A DNA stretch of 64,000 nucleotides from Dryococelus australis (Eukaryota > Arthropoda > Insecta > Phasmatodea > Phasmatidae): NCBI GenBank assembly GCA_029891345.1, contig CM056994.1, positions 140,390,457 through 140,454,456 on the forward strand. The letters are read 5' to 3'. Shown one piece after another: positions 35,017-47,900 of this stretch (within the stretch, counting starts at the first letter, position 1; each line of letters starts with the position of its first letter). Position numbers and translations under genes: made by a program. The notes under the pieces are model-generated. The model saw only the letters and a list, made by a program, of their open reading frames with translations, did not search any database and had not been told where the DNA came from.

Positions 35017-35017
<1 letters not shown>
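34781..35017 (+). mobile_element. Short non-autonomous Helitron
   Basis: The element starts TCTTTATATATATAATTC after an A and ends GGGTCCGCTAG before a T. This fits the Helitron rule of 5' TC, 3' CTAG and insertion between A and T. The inner sequence, including CTAAACGGCTGGACCGATTT, is of a kind widely dispersed in arthropod genomes. It has no coding capacity. Confidence 0.65.
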
Positions 35018-35018
<1 letters not shown>

Positions 35019-35078
<60 letters not shown>

Positions 35079-35094
35079 TATATATATATATATT
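35019..35094. repeat. (TA)n microsatellite
   Basis: A TA run with one AAA interruption follows the Helitron end directly. Confidence 0.95.
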
Positions 35095-35201
35095 GAAAGA
35101 AAGAAAGAAATTCACAAATGCATGGTTGGTCAGACGTGTAACACGAAATGAATTGGTTGGAATTAACATTTATTTCCACATATTTTGTTTTACGGAAAAC
35201 C

Positions 35202-36722
35202 CTATGCTTGCAATGTTAAATGCATTCCCTCTCCATAACTTAGATCATCGATGTCCTCTTCCATTTCACTGTAAAGCTTACTTTTGGCACTTCTCCTAGC
35301 CTGTCTTATCTATTGATGGAAAATTTTGACTCTCATTGCCTAAGCCTTTCTAAGTCAAATTGTAGCATAGCATCAGCAGTGAGAGAGCCAATACTCAATC
35401 CCATTTCTTCCAATACCTTACAGTTTGTAATGTTGCCCTAATTGAATGATACTAATGCATCATAAACACCAAAATGAAGGGTCTTTATTTGCAGAAACAC
35501 AGTTTTGGGCAACCGGCTCCATATGACGCTACACACGCATTATTTTGGATTCTGAACTTTTTCCTGAAATTTTCCCTCTGATATATTTACACCATGATTC
35601 TTCTCCTCCTCGACACAATGCATGTCCCATCACTCAACATTTTTCCTTCCATACTTATTTTCAGTCGTCTCAGTCTTGAACCCATTCGCTTCTGTACATG
35701 TCCAACACATTCTAGTTTTATAATCTGTACACAATCATCATAAGGTTTCATTTCTACAATTGTCTTGAAAACTTTCGAGTCACCATCCCCTATCTTACTT
35801 TATACAGTGGCAATGAACGATCAAAGATTTCTTTCATTCCTGCAACCTCCATACCACTACTAGATCCACTGTAGTTTGTTGAACAACTCTCTTCATGTTT
35901 ATTTTCTAGCACATTCTTGCATTTACAGTGTTTCGACATGATAGTAATGCCAATGACCTTCCCAGTATCCACACTTGTGGCTGAAACTATACCATTTAGT
36001 GATGTATGTCCCCGTTTCTGCCAGGAGCCATCAAATGCTACAGTTAGATTACGATACATCTTGTTTTCTTCAACAGCTTCTTCAGCAGCCTCCATCATAA
36101 TTTTCATTGCATTAACCTCCACAGCTGAACCTACTACATTTATAAAGCGATAAAATTTTGATGGTGGACTAGGTAGGTTCATGACGCCACACAGCATGGC
36201 ACCAGCAGTTCTACCCTTGCCAATTGCATGAAGTCCATACTCTAACCTTATATTTACAATATAACATTTACTTGAATTCTTTCCCTTTTCGTCACAATTT
36301 TTTACAATTTTACTAGAAGAACTGAAAAATGTTATTTTGTAGTTACAATATTTACAAGATATTTTTAACTCAGTAGGTAGGCCTATATGTTTGTTTACAT
36401 TCAGAGATATGCCTTCTTTAACACACTGCTTGGATAATACATTGTTAGCAATTATCACTGAGAGTATAAAAATATCAAGAACTTCAAACAATTGAATTCT
36501 TGTATTTATTTTCTTGTAGTTTTCTTTAACTTCACCCATTTACTTTCTACAAGTGTTTTCAAGAATATGATGCAGAGGACTGGAACTGTCTGCTTTTAGG
36601 TTATGTTGATCTATACTAGAAGCAGCACTTGAAAACAATACAGAAGGGTGTTTTTAACTAATTTTCACGTTCTTTTTTCAACTCGTACGTTTTTTGAATA
36701 CCTTAATAGAAAAACTCGGCAT
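35202..36722 (-). pseudogene. Mutator-like (MULE) transposase relic
   Basis: A 249-codon uninterrupted frame (36539-35790) carries the core of an arthropod Mutator-like transposase. It has a CKYC zinc pair, GLHAIGKGRTAGAMLCGVMN, VAFDGSWQKRGHTSLNGIV with a catalytic-type Asp, SKHCKCKN, and CSTNYSGSSSGMEVAG followed by IFDRSLPLY. Upstream the same frame runs from an ATG at 36722 (MPSFSIKVFKKRTS) through three stops. Downstream, after a frameshift, come CVQIIKLECVGHVQKRMGSR (about 35670-35730) and an acidic tail YSEMEEDIDDLSYGEGMHL ending at 35202. It is otherwise degraded. Flanking terminal repeats were not found. Confidence 0.8.
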
Positions 36723-38720
36723 TTTGGGTAAGCAGAAAACAATAAAAACCCACAAAAATACTTAAAACCACACATGAACCACTAGTATACACATGAGCGA
36801 CAAAAAAAAATTGAAAACCAACAATGGTCGCAACACTGCTTCTATTATAAGAAAAAAAATTCATATTACTTTCAATTCAATTCAAGTTTTACCTGCCCAT
36901 TGGTAGGAGAAATATATTTCCGAAAAAAAAAATGTTGTGATTGACCTGCTTTGTTTTACAATAATAAGCAAAAGAAATACATCTATATTTAGAGCACAAT
37001 CAAAATTGTTAAACCACTGAAAAAAGAAATCCTCAAAGATTTTATCACTATGAAAAAAATTGAATTGTTTTGACGATTTTGGTGTTGTGTACCCCCCTTA
37101 ATGTGTACTTGATAATGTTACATTTTTGTTTCAAGAAATAGCTGTAGTGTTTCGTTATTTTGCATAAGGCAGCAATAAATTAGTTCGTATCAGTGATTGC
37201 GAAGTAATAAACTCCGACTCGTGTTTAAGAAATGAACTTTAATGTATTAGTCGTGTTTTTGAATGCACTTGGTTAAAATGAACGGTGAGTCTGCTCGACT
37301 CCCAAACCGGGATCAATTTCGGGCGGGCTCGCTCCCGGATTTTCGAAAATGGTAATCATGTCAGACTGCGGGTTTTCTCAGTGATCTCCTACCGCTGTTA
37401 CATTCTCACACTCATAGCTCACAAGACCTTGAAGTGGGCAAAATCTGATCACCAGAAATTTTACTGCACTTCGTTATATAAAATGCACTGTTATTTATGT
37501 GTTGAGTTTTTGGCATAACTGATATTTCATTTTGTCCCTTGGATAAAGTTCCAAATTTTAGCTTATAGTAATTTGAATGCTTTTTCTGTATGAGAAAGAG
37601 ATTTCCAATCGTTCATAATAATTCACACCAAAAGCCAACTATTAGAGTTTGCTATAATAAAAATTGTAGTACTTAATGGAGAGAAGTTGCCTGTAGTTGA
37701 CTTCATAGTATAAATGAATTCATTTTGTTCACAAACAAAACCGTTTAAAAAGTATATGAAACGGACTGTAGTAGCGAATATTGGTAACATGCTGATTTCA
37801 CACATCTCATAATTATTAGTTTCCATCACTATAATTATCGTCGGGAATTCTAGTAACATCACACATTTTTTAATGACTTGTTGTCGTCTGGAATAAAGTA
37901 GTATTGGTTGGTTTCCTGAACAACATTTTTGATGAATATTATCGTAATGTTTTTTAAATGACTACTCTATAGTGGCGTTCTTCATTTTTAAGCAAATATT
38001 GTATTCAATCACTTTTTTAAAGTGAATTCTAATATTATCCATGTTGTAAAGGGTAAACTCAAAATTGGTTTGCTTTACCGCACTTACTACTATCTGAGTA
38101 AGGAAGGTGTTACAGCATAGATATATGCAAATATTTTCACGAGCTTAAAGAATGTGTAATGTGTGTACACCTAACAGAAACCTTATTATAACCAACTGCA
38201 CAAATTCAGCAAACCATAAAACGAATATGCATACCCTTACAACGTTGTATCATATAATAAAGATGAACTCTACCCTTACATAAAAGAATAACACTGGATC
38301 GTAAAGCTATAAATCATGCATTTTACAAGTAGTGCAAAACTAAGCTCAATACACATTCGCAGATGCTTAACAAATCACATAAATTATCTCTACGAAATTC
38401 ATGTTTTACTTGATTCCACTAATAAATGGTAATTTGTAAATTTATAGATGTCATTAAATATTCAATCCTTAAATTTTAGGTTTCGAAACCTTCCTTATTT
38501 ATAATCTCAGGCTTTTGTGATATTCTATCCATACTCGGATAGTCACTGCTTGAATTATAAGCAATACTGTTTTATCTGGAATCATAAAATGACCATTAAT
38601 TTTGAGTGTAGTTCTCTAAAAAGCAAAATTTTACATTACCAGAATATTATAAAATTGAATTTTTACCATCTTATAAAGTATTGAATACTCCTGGCAGTAA
38701 TATTCTAATCTATACATAAT
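36723..38720. other. Unassigned DNA
   Basis: AT-rich DNA with no gene that I recognise. A minus-strand open run at 37862-37623 (starting MMLLEFPTIII) could be a relic fragment related to the unknown genes at 38.7-40.6 kb, but the likeness is weak. Confidence 0.4.
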
Positions 38721-40601
38721 TCATATAGAATGGTAAAGGCCTCTTGGGAATTCTAGTAGTATTGGTTTACAAACACTTGTTAAATGTATATTGGACTCAC
38801 ACATTTTAAAGGAACCTTTGTAGTGATACCTTCCAACACAGTTAAAAAGTAGTTTCACACCGGGGATATTAAATTGGAAGGGATATTTGCAAGAAAAGAA
38901 GACACAATGAATTTCGTTTTCAGAGTTTTTATTCACAAGAAACACTTTTGTTGTACATTTCACACACTAAAAGAAAGACATTTTGACATTTCAAGTACAC
39001 AACAAATGAATATATGTAGACACACATTTTGAATACTCTTTATTGACACGACAATTGAAAAAAATTCGCAAAATGAATACATAAAAAAAGTATTAATCAT
39101 TTTTCTTACATTTTACTAACAAACATTGTACTTGACAAAATGACACACATTCATACAAATTTTGAACAAATTACTTACACCTTCAAAGTACATAGCTCTT
39201 AAAAAGTACAGGGATTTTGCAAAATGAGTAAACACTTCTTAAGATGTTACAAAGAGAGTGCAAAATCAGTAAACAATTTTTAAGACATAACAGGGTGAGT
39301 GCATAATCAGTAAACAATCTAAATATATTATAGGGGTGTGCAAACTCAGTAAACAATTTTGAAGACATTAATGGGTGAGTGCAAAATTAGTAAACAATTT
39401 TTAAGAAAATTACAAGATGTAACACAGTAAACACTGATTTTATACATTTTCTTACGATTGGTTCTATATCCTGTCCTTCATAACCAGATTGGATATATGT
39501 ATATTTCTTAATCCTGGCTTTAATTCCTCTCTAGCAGTCTGAGTTCACATATCCTTAAAACCAGGAGAGTGAATTACAACACATTTAGTTAAATCTGGAA
39601 TTATCTCCAAATCAAACGATTAAACATCATCTATAGAGGCACACAAAGCTGTGGTTGGAGTCGTATAAATACAGGACATTTAGCCATGTCGGAATATTGA
39701 ATTAATTCATTACACTTTTCATCTCCCAATGGGAAATGAATTACTCTGAAGTGGAAGACTCTGTAACGGCTCTTTGAAAATTCTCTTAAATGACTGTTAG
39801 GCCAAAATTCATAGGAAATATTAGGCTTCCCTGACTTGACACAGACGTAAGTATTTGCAGGATGAGAGGAAGGCATGCTCACAGTATGCGCTACATCTCT
39901 CGACTGAGACTATTTCCGAATCAACACCACCGAAATAGTCTTCTAAATAATATGGTAAAATTAATTCGGCACCTGGAATTTTTAATACATCAGAAAGTGA
40001 CCTCGTTCCCCCTGTAACATTGTATAAGTTTGCTCAAAGGAATTTATATAGTTTAAGGAAAAAATTAAATTATAAACTTTTAGCAATACACTATAGTTCA
40101 ATACTCTTTTTTATCATACATAAATATTACGTCACAGTACACAATCATCTCCCTAAACTTCATTTTGAATTAGCCACTTTACATGAATAACTGTTGCGCA
40201 TAGACGGAAAGGATAAACATCCTTGTTCAAAAATAATGTAGTGAAGGTCACTGTCGCACATTTCTTTTCAGTGAATGGTCATTCTAAAGTCTGGCGAGTG
40301 AGTTGATAGTTGATTACTCCATTTTTTGATCTGCTTATATATCTTCGCTAAGGCTAGAAAGCATTAAGTTTTTTACTGCACACGGCAAGTCAATGTCAGG
40401 GCGTAGATACCTCACAGTACAATCATTGCATACTAATCCTTCGCCGAATCTGATGCCAATGTTATAATTGAAGGCGTAGCACAAGTGTTCAATATTGTTG
40501 CACACTTGAACTTGTATAACACCATCATGGGGTTTAAAGGAGACTCTTCTATAACAAAATAGCAGGATCTCGTAGAAAACATCTGGGTTAAACTTTTCCA
40601 T
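38721..40601 (-). pseudogene. Unknown minus-strand coding fragments of relic 2
   Basis: Three long open runs lie in line behind the capsid gene. The first is 40601-40335 (MEKFNPDVFYEILLFCYRRV, with CNDCTVRYLRPDIDLPC). The second is 39882-39631 (with NISYEFWPNSHLREFSKSRY). The third is 38963-38721 (with FNIPGVKLLFNCVGRYHYKG and ILLEFPRGLYHSI). Pieces at about 39990-39950 (KIPGAELILPYYLEDYFGG) and in the third run share a faint common pattern around IPG, suggesting duplicated paralogues. I do not recognise any family. Given their position they may be lineage-specific Polinton genes. Confidence 0.35.
39215..39412. repeat. Minisatellite, about five 40-bp units
   Basis: The motif GTGCAAAATCAGTAAACAAT with AAGACATTA-like filler recurs at about 39218, 39258, 39298, 39338 and 39378, a regular 40-bp spacing with a few mismatches. 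Confidence 0.85.
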
Positions 40602-41149
40602 CGCAACTCCAATAGTAAACTGAAGAAGAATCTCGAAGGGCTCCTGTATTTATACCTCAGGTTATCCCTCCCTCTTCACCACAGGAATTGCTAACCATTT
40701 AAGTATCAGTCTAATATTGTCAATTTGAGATTCGGACAGACTATCATCCTCCACTTCGCCACATTACCATTTGATCATTAATTTCGAATTTTCACCTGCA
40801 GAGAAGACGAGAGATGAAATATGACCAAAAAACTTCTATAGTTTTGAAGAAAAAAAATACCCTTGTAAATTTTCTGTATATCTGTTATTTTTTCCATTCC
40901 ATACACTTGCTAAGATTAATTTTTGATCAATCCCACATACAAATACCTCCCAGTTCTTAAGGTAGCTCTTGCAAATCTCCATCTATTCTAATACTCCATA
41001 CACCAACTCTCCCAAAATAATACATGGTGATTAGTTGTCACCTGCATGTAAGTCTTACTTTACTCTGGACTTAAATATTTCCAGTCGAAGGGTGGTTTGA
41101 AACAGAAAATGGTTGCGTGGTCTTCCATGTCTGTGATAGCCAATGCTTT
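40602..41149. other. Spacer with weak minus-strand coding signal
   Basis: Minus-strand reading upstream of 40601 contains SESQIDNIRLILKWLAIPVV and may extend the unknown gene. Otherwise nothing is recognisable. Confidence 0.3.
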
Positions 41150-42420
41150 AATTATGAATGTATTTGTAGCGTCGAAACCTTGAATATTGCAGAACATCAT
41201 GACTCGATGGTGGTTCGTCATATACTGATTCACATCAGAACTTTAATTTATCTCGGACATTTTATGACACTTATATATCACATATTATTAATGCATAAAT
41301 TTGAGTATTTGGGGAATGGGGTTGTATGCATTTATTTAATTTCACGAATCAATAACACGTTTGGTAATGCTGTAATTTTGTTTCCTGACATCAAATACGA
41401 ATAAAGGCCCCCTGGTCTTAAATGTTTCAGGCTCTATGATCAGTGCACTGTTTTCACCATAGTAGGTTTCTTTAAACTGTTTGTACATATTGTCGCAAAT
41501 GAGAAACTGACCATTTCCGAAATGCATATTGAAATCTGTGTAGGGAAAGGCCTGGCTGTTTAGATAAAGTTTAATATTTATGTTATTGAAATGGTCATAC
41601 GCTGATATATCAGCTCTTATATTAATTTGTCTGCTAAATCACGTACTCAGTTTTCCATTTGAAAAGATTCATTTCACATTCTATTCGATTTTCTCTGATA
41701 CTGGTGATGAAGGAAAAGTCTCGGTACTCCAACGTATAAATGTAAGGTCTAGGTTCTTCCCTTTTTTCAATGTAGTTTATATACTTTATCTGTTCACAAG
41801 TGTTAACCTGTATATGTGGTATCAACTTTTCTAATATGATTAATAACAATTTTATGCCTTCCTTATGGTTGGATGTAATGTGTATAGTATTCAAGTGAGT
41901 ATTATTAAATAGAATAACTAATTCGTGTTTGCAATTTTCTATAACATGGCTATATTCTTCAGTGAATCCTAGTACTATTCTCTTTGATATTACAACTTCA
42001 TATTTCCCACCTGGGTTTAGTTATATTTTGTAATTGCCAGAGCAGTAAAACCCATCCATAAGCCCCGTATAACCCTTGTTTGTAGTTTGTGAGATATATT
42101 TTTAATTGTACATATTATTCCAACATCTTCAATTTGGTCGATTTCAATACTAGTAAGGAGATATGCAATTATGTCAATGAAATTAAGAAGTACATTTCTC
42201 ACTATTCCTGTAGTTACAGGATACCTACATCAGCTGTTTTTTTTAAACTGTTCCTCTGAAGCGTGGACTTGATTTTAATGGGAATGTAGACATGTAATGG
42301 TTTTGTACAGTAATTCGTATTTCTGATGGAAAAATATGGCCCTCCTCTAAATAGTTAATGCACATGTATTTCATTATTGGTGATAGCATCTTCATTACAT
42401 ATGAGGTGCTCGACATTGAG
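41150..42420 (-). pseudogene. Major capsid protein relic of Polinton 2
   Basis: The minus-strand reading starts near 42330 with IRITVQNHYMSTFPLKSS, followed by NFIDIIAYLLTSIEIDQIED and VGIICTIKNIS (about 42090-42190), the N-terminal hallmark of the family. The middle open run (41894-41634) has HITSNHKEGIKLLLIILEK and IREN. The C-terminal open run (41527-41342) begins MHFGNGQFLICDNMYKQF and has GPLFVFDVRKQNYSITK, then NTQIYALIICD. This corresponds to the double jelly-roll major capsid protein and parallels relic 1 (DNPGITSTLM there, EDVGIICTIK here). Multiple stops separate the runs. Confidence 0.68.
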
Positions 42421-42667
42421 TATATATTCCATCTCTATTACCTTCATACCCCAGTTCTCTGAAAAACTATTAATTGTCCTTTGTTATCCTCACAAGTTTG
42501 TTATTGAAGTGAAGGCTTTACGATTATGTTTACATTTTATTGTAGATGTGTTCTCGGAAACGTGTTTCTTAACTGAACCGCTTACTTTAGGAAAAAATTG
42601 AGTATGATACACAACACATATTTTAATTGTAATGCACACAGAATCAAAGCATATATATACTTTTATT
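42421..42667 (-). other. Spacer between capsid and penton-like relics
   Basis: The minus strand has an open run continuing to 42490 (with HTQFFPKVSGSVKKHVSENT) that I do not recognise. It may be a short gene or the damaged start of the capsid gene. Confidence 0.3.
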
Positions 42668-43203
42668 TCAATATAATACAGTAAATTCTTCGTTTCTAAA
42701 AGTAATAAGTTTTCCATTTTGGTAGACAATAGTAACAACTATTTTGTCAACATATTTAACTATTACTGGATAGTAAATCAAAGTACTTGGCTTTTCAATT
42801 ATCTTTTATCCTTGAGCCACTGCACAAGTGAATTCATATATTGTGTTTGTTGGTTTTGCATTTTCATGTGTAACACCAACAATATTTACATTAACACAAA
42901 ATACATTAATTGACAAAATTTTAACTAGTATTGGCGATTCGTGTAATGTATTAGCAGGATACACTTTCCATTTGTAACCTAACATAGACCAATTGAATAA
43001 TTTTATTTGAAATCAATATTCACAATACTGCTCATTATGCTAGCTAAAGTGATTGGATTATTCCATAGCAATCGAAAAAATGCATATTCAGGTAATGCTG
43101 CCTTAATGAATGTTTCCAAATCTTCGAGTTTGTATGACTCCATTGGTAACACAGCACTATATATTTCATTGCCAATGTTGAGTGTGAATGATTGATAATG
43201 CAT
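42668..43203 (-). pseudogene. Penton-like minor capsid protein relic of Polinton 2
   Basis: From 43203 the minus strand reads MHYQSFTLNIGNEIYSAVLP, MESYKLEDLETFIKAALPEY and NPITLASIMSSIVNIDF. After a stop it continues with YSIGPMLGYKWKVYPANTLH, INVFCVNVNIVGV, IYEFTCAVAQG, IEKPSTLIYYPVIVKYVDKI and VYQNGKLITFRNEEFTV, ending at a TGA at 42668. The order of these segments matches the Polinton minor capsid (penton-base-like) family and the relic at 9804. It has only one or two stops, making it one of the better preserved genes here. Confidence 0.68.
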
Positions 43204-43284
43204 ATCATAATTTGGGATGCTGTTGTAAGTTACGAATTCAATTCTGACAAGTTTCCACTTAAGAAAATGTAACTAATATTTCTT

Positions 43285-43885
43285 AAGTCACGAATTTTAC
43301 ATTATACATGTCCTATTTATAGTCACGAATCTTAGACATAAATGGCCACGATTGAATGAATCTGGTAATTTCTCTGTTTTATAATTATATTTGATGTGCT
43401 TGCTTTTTCTTTAAGTAATTATTTATTTCTATTGGTGGTACCTAATCACTAAAACTGTCATAATAAAATTAATGATATACATTTTTAATCAACACAATCG
43501 CATGTGTTCCTTCATTTTATTTTAAATCTAAACGAAAAAATATACATTCACAAACATATGGTTCCTTCAGTATATCATCTCTCATGAAAACTCCACGGAA
43601 GTATGGGAGCTTCAGTTTTTTTGAAAAACACAAGAATGTCTTTATTGGTGAATTCACAATTTGGGAGAATAATCATTTGTGCTTCTTTCCAGGTTTGAAG
43701 ATTTTTTTAGTTCCTTGTTCAACATTGTATGGTTTAAGATACATGGCTTTCCCACTCGACCTAACTGTTATATTAAGTTCTGAAACTCTGCCCATTAGAG
43801 CTACAAGGGTGGATAGTGCGGGAGGAAATAATGGCAATATCACACATTTCTTGGTTTGTTGCTTTGTCTTGTGTTTTCCTCCCAC
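43285..43885 (-). pseudogene. Adenovirus-type protease with hydrophobic leader, Polinton 2
   Basis: The open run 43885-43673 contains the Ala/Leu-rich segment LFPPALSTLVALMGRVSEL and SGKAMYLKPYNVEQGTKKI, as in the small basic companion protein of Polintons. It continues with KLKLPYFRGVFMRDDILKEP (about 43560-43620), NEGTHA with the His region, YYDSFSD (about 43440-43460) and finally FNRGHLCLRFV (about 43330-43360). The residue before GH should be the catalytic cysteine but is arginine (CGT for TGT). The protease would cleave capsid precursors. Here it is dead. Confidence 0.7.
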
Positions 43886-44340
43886 GACTCTTTTACATTT
43901 TGCTCGAATTTCTTTATCTACAACAAAGCACTGAACTTTTCACCTTTGGATGTGGATGGATTCTTTCATATATTTGCTGCTTTGTAAGCTATATTCGTAT
44001 CTGCAATATGTAGGCACCAGTAAAATTCGCATTTTATTGGCACCAGGCTTAACTTCACAGTGCTGTATATACTCTAATAGGTGTAGCTTCTCCATTGGCT
44101 ACTGCATAGATGCGAAGAAACTCCCCTTTTCACTGGACTGCATGTGATTGGACTACACAATTGCGAAGTGTTAATTTACTGGTACAGCATTACACAGGGT
44201 TTATAAAATAAAGTTTGGTCCAATGACAAACTTATTGCAAAGGTACATGTGTTTCAAATTTAACATGCGCACATATAATAATGCGAATGTTGCAGGTTTC
44301 TAGCAATATGTCTTTGTTTTAAAATTTTTATTTCAGCATA
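43886..44340. other. Unassigned DNA
   Basis: No conserved coding segment was found between the protease relic and the repeat at 44341. Confidence 0.4.
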
Positions 44341-44540
44341 ATGTTCTGATGCGTCCTACTGAGGACTGGCACTAGACAATGTGAATATTCTGTTTGCAGT
44401 GAAGGTGACTCTGCCTGTAGAAGACTGGAGGGTTATGCTGAATATCAAAGATGGATTTCTCCTTTACAAACATTGCATTATATTAAACAGGAGAGTAATT
44501 ATGGTTACTGCTATTCATTTATGTAAAATACTCCGACCTC
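44341..44540 (+). repeat. Dispersed repeat, copy A
   Basis: The stretch with TCCTACTGAGGA, GACAATGTGAATATT and GATGGATTTCTCCTT, then TATTAAACAGGAGAG, is a diverged copy of 48530-48775 in the same orientation. In translation both copies resemble each other around ILN-RV/I and IHL, so the repeat may once have been coding. Confidence 0.6.
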
Positions 44541-44742
44541 GTGGCGTTCGTCTGTTTCCCTACAACCGGAAGATGGTAGTTTTGAAGCCATCTACAGTAA
44601 TGAGGGAAGCTAAGGTAGGAGGAAATTACGACGTAAGGGAATTGGGGAAGGGAGCTGCTTTGCCTTCTTTCTTGAATGTAGTAGTGTTAGAATTACCACG
44701 TGTGATCTACCGGTTGTGTTTACTATGGCAGCCTGCGGTTGC

Positions 44743-44972
44743 ATAAAAAGGCTCGGCCATACCCACCTCTGTGAACTCGGCTGAGTGTGAGGGATGTACG
44801 AGCATCCTCTAGGTTGATGCTGCAGCGCACTCGAAATGCAGACACGAATGCAAGCGGCCTGCTTGATGCCCTGTTAACTTATGTGTGGCATTATGATTAT
44901 GAAAATGTTAAAGACGTTATCAACACACTAAGAAAGGGCGACAATGTGAGAATGCAACAAATTTTGGATTAA
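44743..44972 (+). CDS. Small intact ORF with TATA-like upstream element
   Basis: An open frame of 61 codons (44787-44972) or, from the internal ATG at 44817, 52 codons (starting MLQRTRNADTNASGLLDALL). It ends with YENVKDVINTLRKGDNVRMQ and a TAA. The TATA-like CATAAAAAGG at 44743-44752 lies 34-44 bp before the first ATG. The region is less AT-rich than its surroundings. I do not recognise the protein. It could be a small relic 2 gene that escaped mutation, or chance. Confidence 0.3.
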
Positions 44973-47900
44973 TTTTTGTTTAACTTTAGCATTTTGAAAA
45001 TAGAAATTCTCCCCCATAACAATATGTATTACGGTCAAAACATTACATATTTAATGCTGTGAAAATTATTTTTTGTTTGAAAATATTAATTAAATTCACT
45101 TGAAAGGAAATGTTAGTATACGTAACATGCAATTGTATTTGTTTAAGACATACATTGGTGGAGTTGTGGTTGTGCCACGATTAACACCTCATTTATATAT
45201 GCTTATCCTAATTCATTAATTTATAAATACCATTATTGACCATTATTAGAAGGGTATGGGAAGGATGTGCGTAATGAAACATAGTATTTTATCTGCTTTA
45301 AGTTATTTATTGTGCTAAATTTTTTTCTTCAATGCTTCATCTCATTAACCCTGCTACATTTTATTACTGAGGATGGGTGTCACTGGTAAGTGTACCCTAC
45401 ATAAATATAATATATTCTTACAACTACCATATAAACGATTCTCTTACTACACGATGCAACTGCTTATTATATTAACATGGTGGCATTTCAAATATTGTTT
45501 TTCCCAGTTGTAATATATTCCCTTACTTAAATAACTTATATTGCATGATAATATATTTTATGGTTGGCAACCCAGTAGATTACATAAAGAAAATATCTCA
45601 ATCACTAACCAGTGAAAATCTGACTGAACACAAGGAAATATTGGTGATGTTGTTTAAAACTCCTAATTAATTGGTAGGTATAGTTTTTCAACCCACATCA
45701 AAACTTTATATTATTACTATTAAATTAAAAAAACTCAATTATTCAACATATAGTGTATGTCTCTGACATAATGCAAGTTTATATATTGTCCAAAGATTGT
45801 GAAAGACTTCACAACTAATTATATGTGTTATTTGAAACCAACTTCTTAACATGTAATCTCATAGGTGTGAACATCTGCTGCACTTTAATTTATATTCTCT
45901 GAAACTTTCTTTAATAAAATAATTATAACAAAATAGATATATAGAAAATCAAAAAGTGTACATTGAACAGGATTCTATACTCGGCAATGAACAATCGATG
46001 TTGTTAAACCCTCAAAACTTTTGTGTCAAATTTATGTTTTCTCTTTTACAATACACGTGGAAGAAAAGTTTTCTACATATCTTAGTGTTCTGCTTACAGC
46101 TTATCGCATTTATGTGAGTTTCTGAGTATTAGTGTGTGTGTCTATTCGTCCTGGCCAGGCTGTACGTCAGTGTGGTGTAGTGAAAAATGGCGCAGTGTAC
46201 AATTTAATTTGACATATGTTCCCTTTATGTCTAAGGCGATTAAATATTTTACTATGTGGGACATGGTGGTTCTAGTTAATTTTTCATAGTATCAAACCAC
46301 ATGTGTGCCATTTAACTGACTTGCAGTTCATATTTATGTTTAATTCACAGTAATCACCTGTCGTACATCACAATTTATTATGGCTCTTGCAAACAAGCAT
46401 TACGCAAAACATTTTACATAATGTATTTATTGCGTTTCTCGGCAATTTCGTAGTGTGTATTATTCTAATAATATAGGCAACCAAATATTTATATAAACTT
46501 TTCATTGTACTAACTCGCATTACCAAGAACCTTTTGTTTATTTGTTTAGTTGGTATAAGGGTACTCCATTTTGCAGTTAACAGTAACAGTTGTCAACTGT
46601 ACAAGGTGGTTGTGCATGCAACACATGTTAGTAAAACAACAAAGCGTGCTTCGACTACGAGGTGTTGTGACACTTTTGTGCTATCGTAGGTCGCCATGGG
46701 CTCCCCTTGCACAATGCTGCACTGTGGAAATGTAGCATGGCGGGGAGGGGAGAGGTGGGCTGTGGAATGTGGTGTCGCGACACTATAATGAGACCGAAGC
46801 ATTTCGCCTTGTCCTTGATACCTGATTGCATGTTAGCGCACGCGATCGTGCATTTTTACGGACAGTATACCCTGCAGGATAAAACTATATTATTTGCACA
46901 ACTTATTTCCTTGCCCTGTTTTAACAGTAAATTTACATCATTTCTATCCCGTAATAATATAGACTTGCACAATTACAAAATTTGAGCAGTATACGCTTTC
47001 TTATTTAATTGATTAAGTTAACATATATTATGACTATGGTCTCTTGTGCTACAACATATGTGTTTACGATTTGCGTAAAACCCTTTATTTTACATTGGGA
47101 ACGTTTATTAACGCACACAGGTAGCTTCCCAAATTTAAGTCATCTTATCACTATGCTGCCCCAAAAAATTTATTGACTTGTTGGCAAATAACTTCCATTT
47201 TGATACTATTTATTAATTTTTTTTACTATAGTGTTCATAATGAGCTACCTTATTCTATCATGTTAAGATACTTCCCAACTTATATCTTCTTTATATGATA
47301 ATTTTATAAAATGAGACATGCATGTTCCTATTTTATATATTTTTAATTATTATATGAAAACCTTTTTCTAACTGTCTGTGTGGGCAGATGTATTATTCCT
47401 TACATTTACAAAGTTCATGCACTTCATAACAACATTTTCTTATATTACTGACATCTATTTAGCTAATTTAAATCCTCAGTCTAAGATTTATCCTAAATTC
47501 AAAACAATTAGATACTATTCAATGCATGTTACTGAATCCTTTTCATTTCTAATATTTTGTAGGCACTAAATAATTTATCAACTTGCTAATAATGCATCTT
47601 AGCATAACATAATCTCTACACTAAATATCATCTATTTTAAGGCATTTGTTTATTTCCTCCACCTTTGCAAATTACTGTCATGTTGGACGTAATCGGGGAC
47701 CCAAGTATCACTACAGGCCTATTTGTACTGCCCTTGTGGCATATTGCCTAGGACTGTGAAGAATATATTTATGTACCTTACAGTGGTAGGCCCCTGCTTC
47801 CTTTTCGCCGCTATACTGCCCGGAAATATCTATGATGACAGTGACATGAAGTACAGGCTCGCAATGTCGGTTCAATTTCCCCGACGTATGTGCAAATGTT

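Noticed and set aside
35917..36153. Plus-strand open frame opposite the Mutator-like transposase
   Set aside because: It is the antisense shadow of the 249-codon transposase core.
39215..39412. Regularly spaced repeats resembling a CRISPR array
   Set aside because: The spacers are as similar to one another as the repeats and no cas genes exist. It is a minisatellite in a eukaryotic genome.
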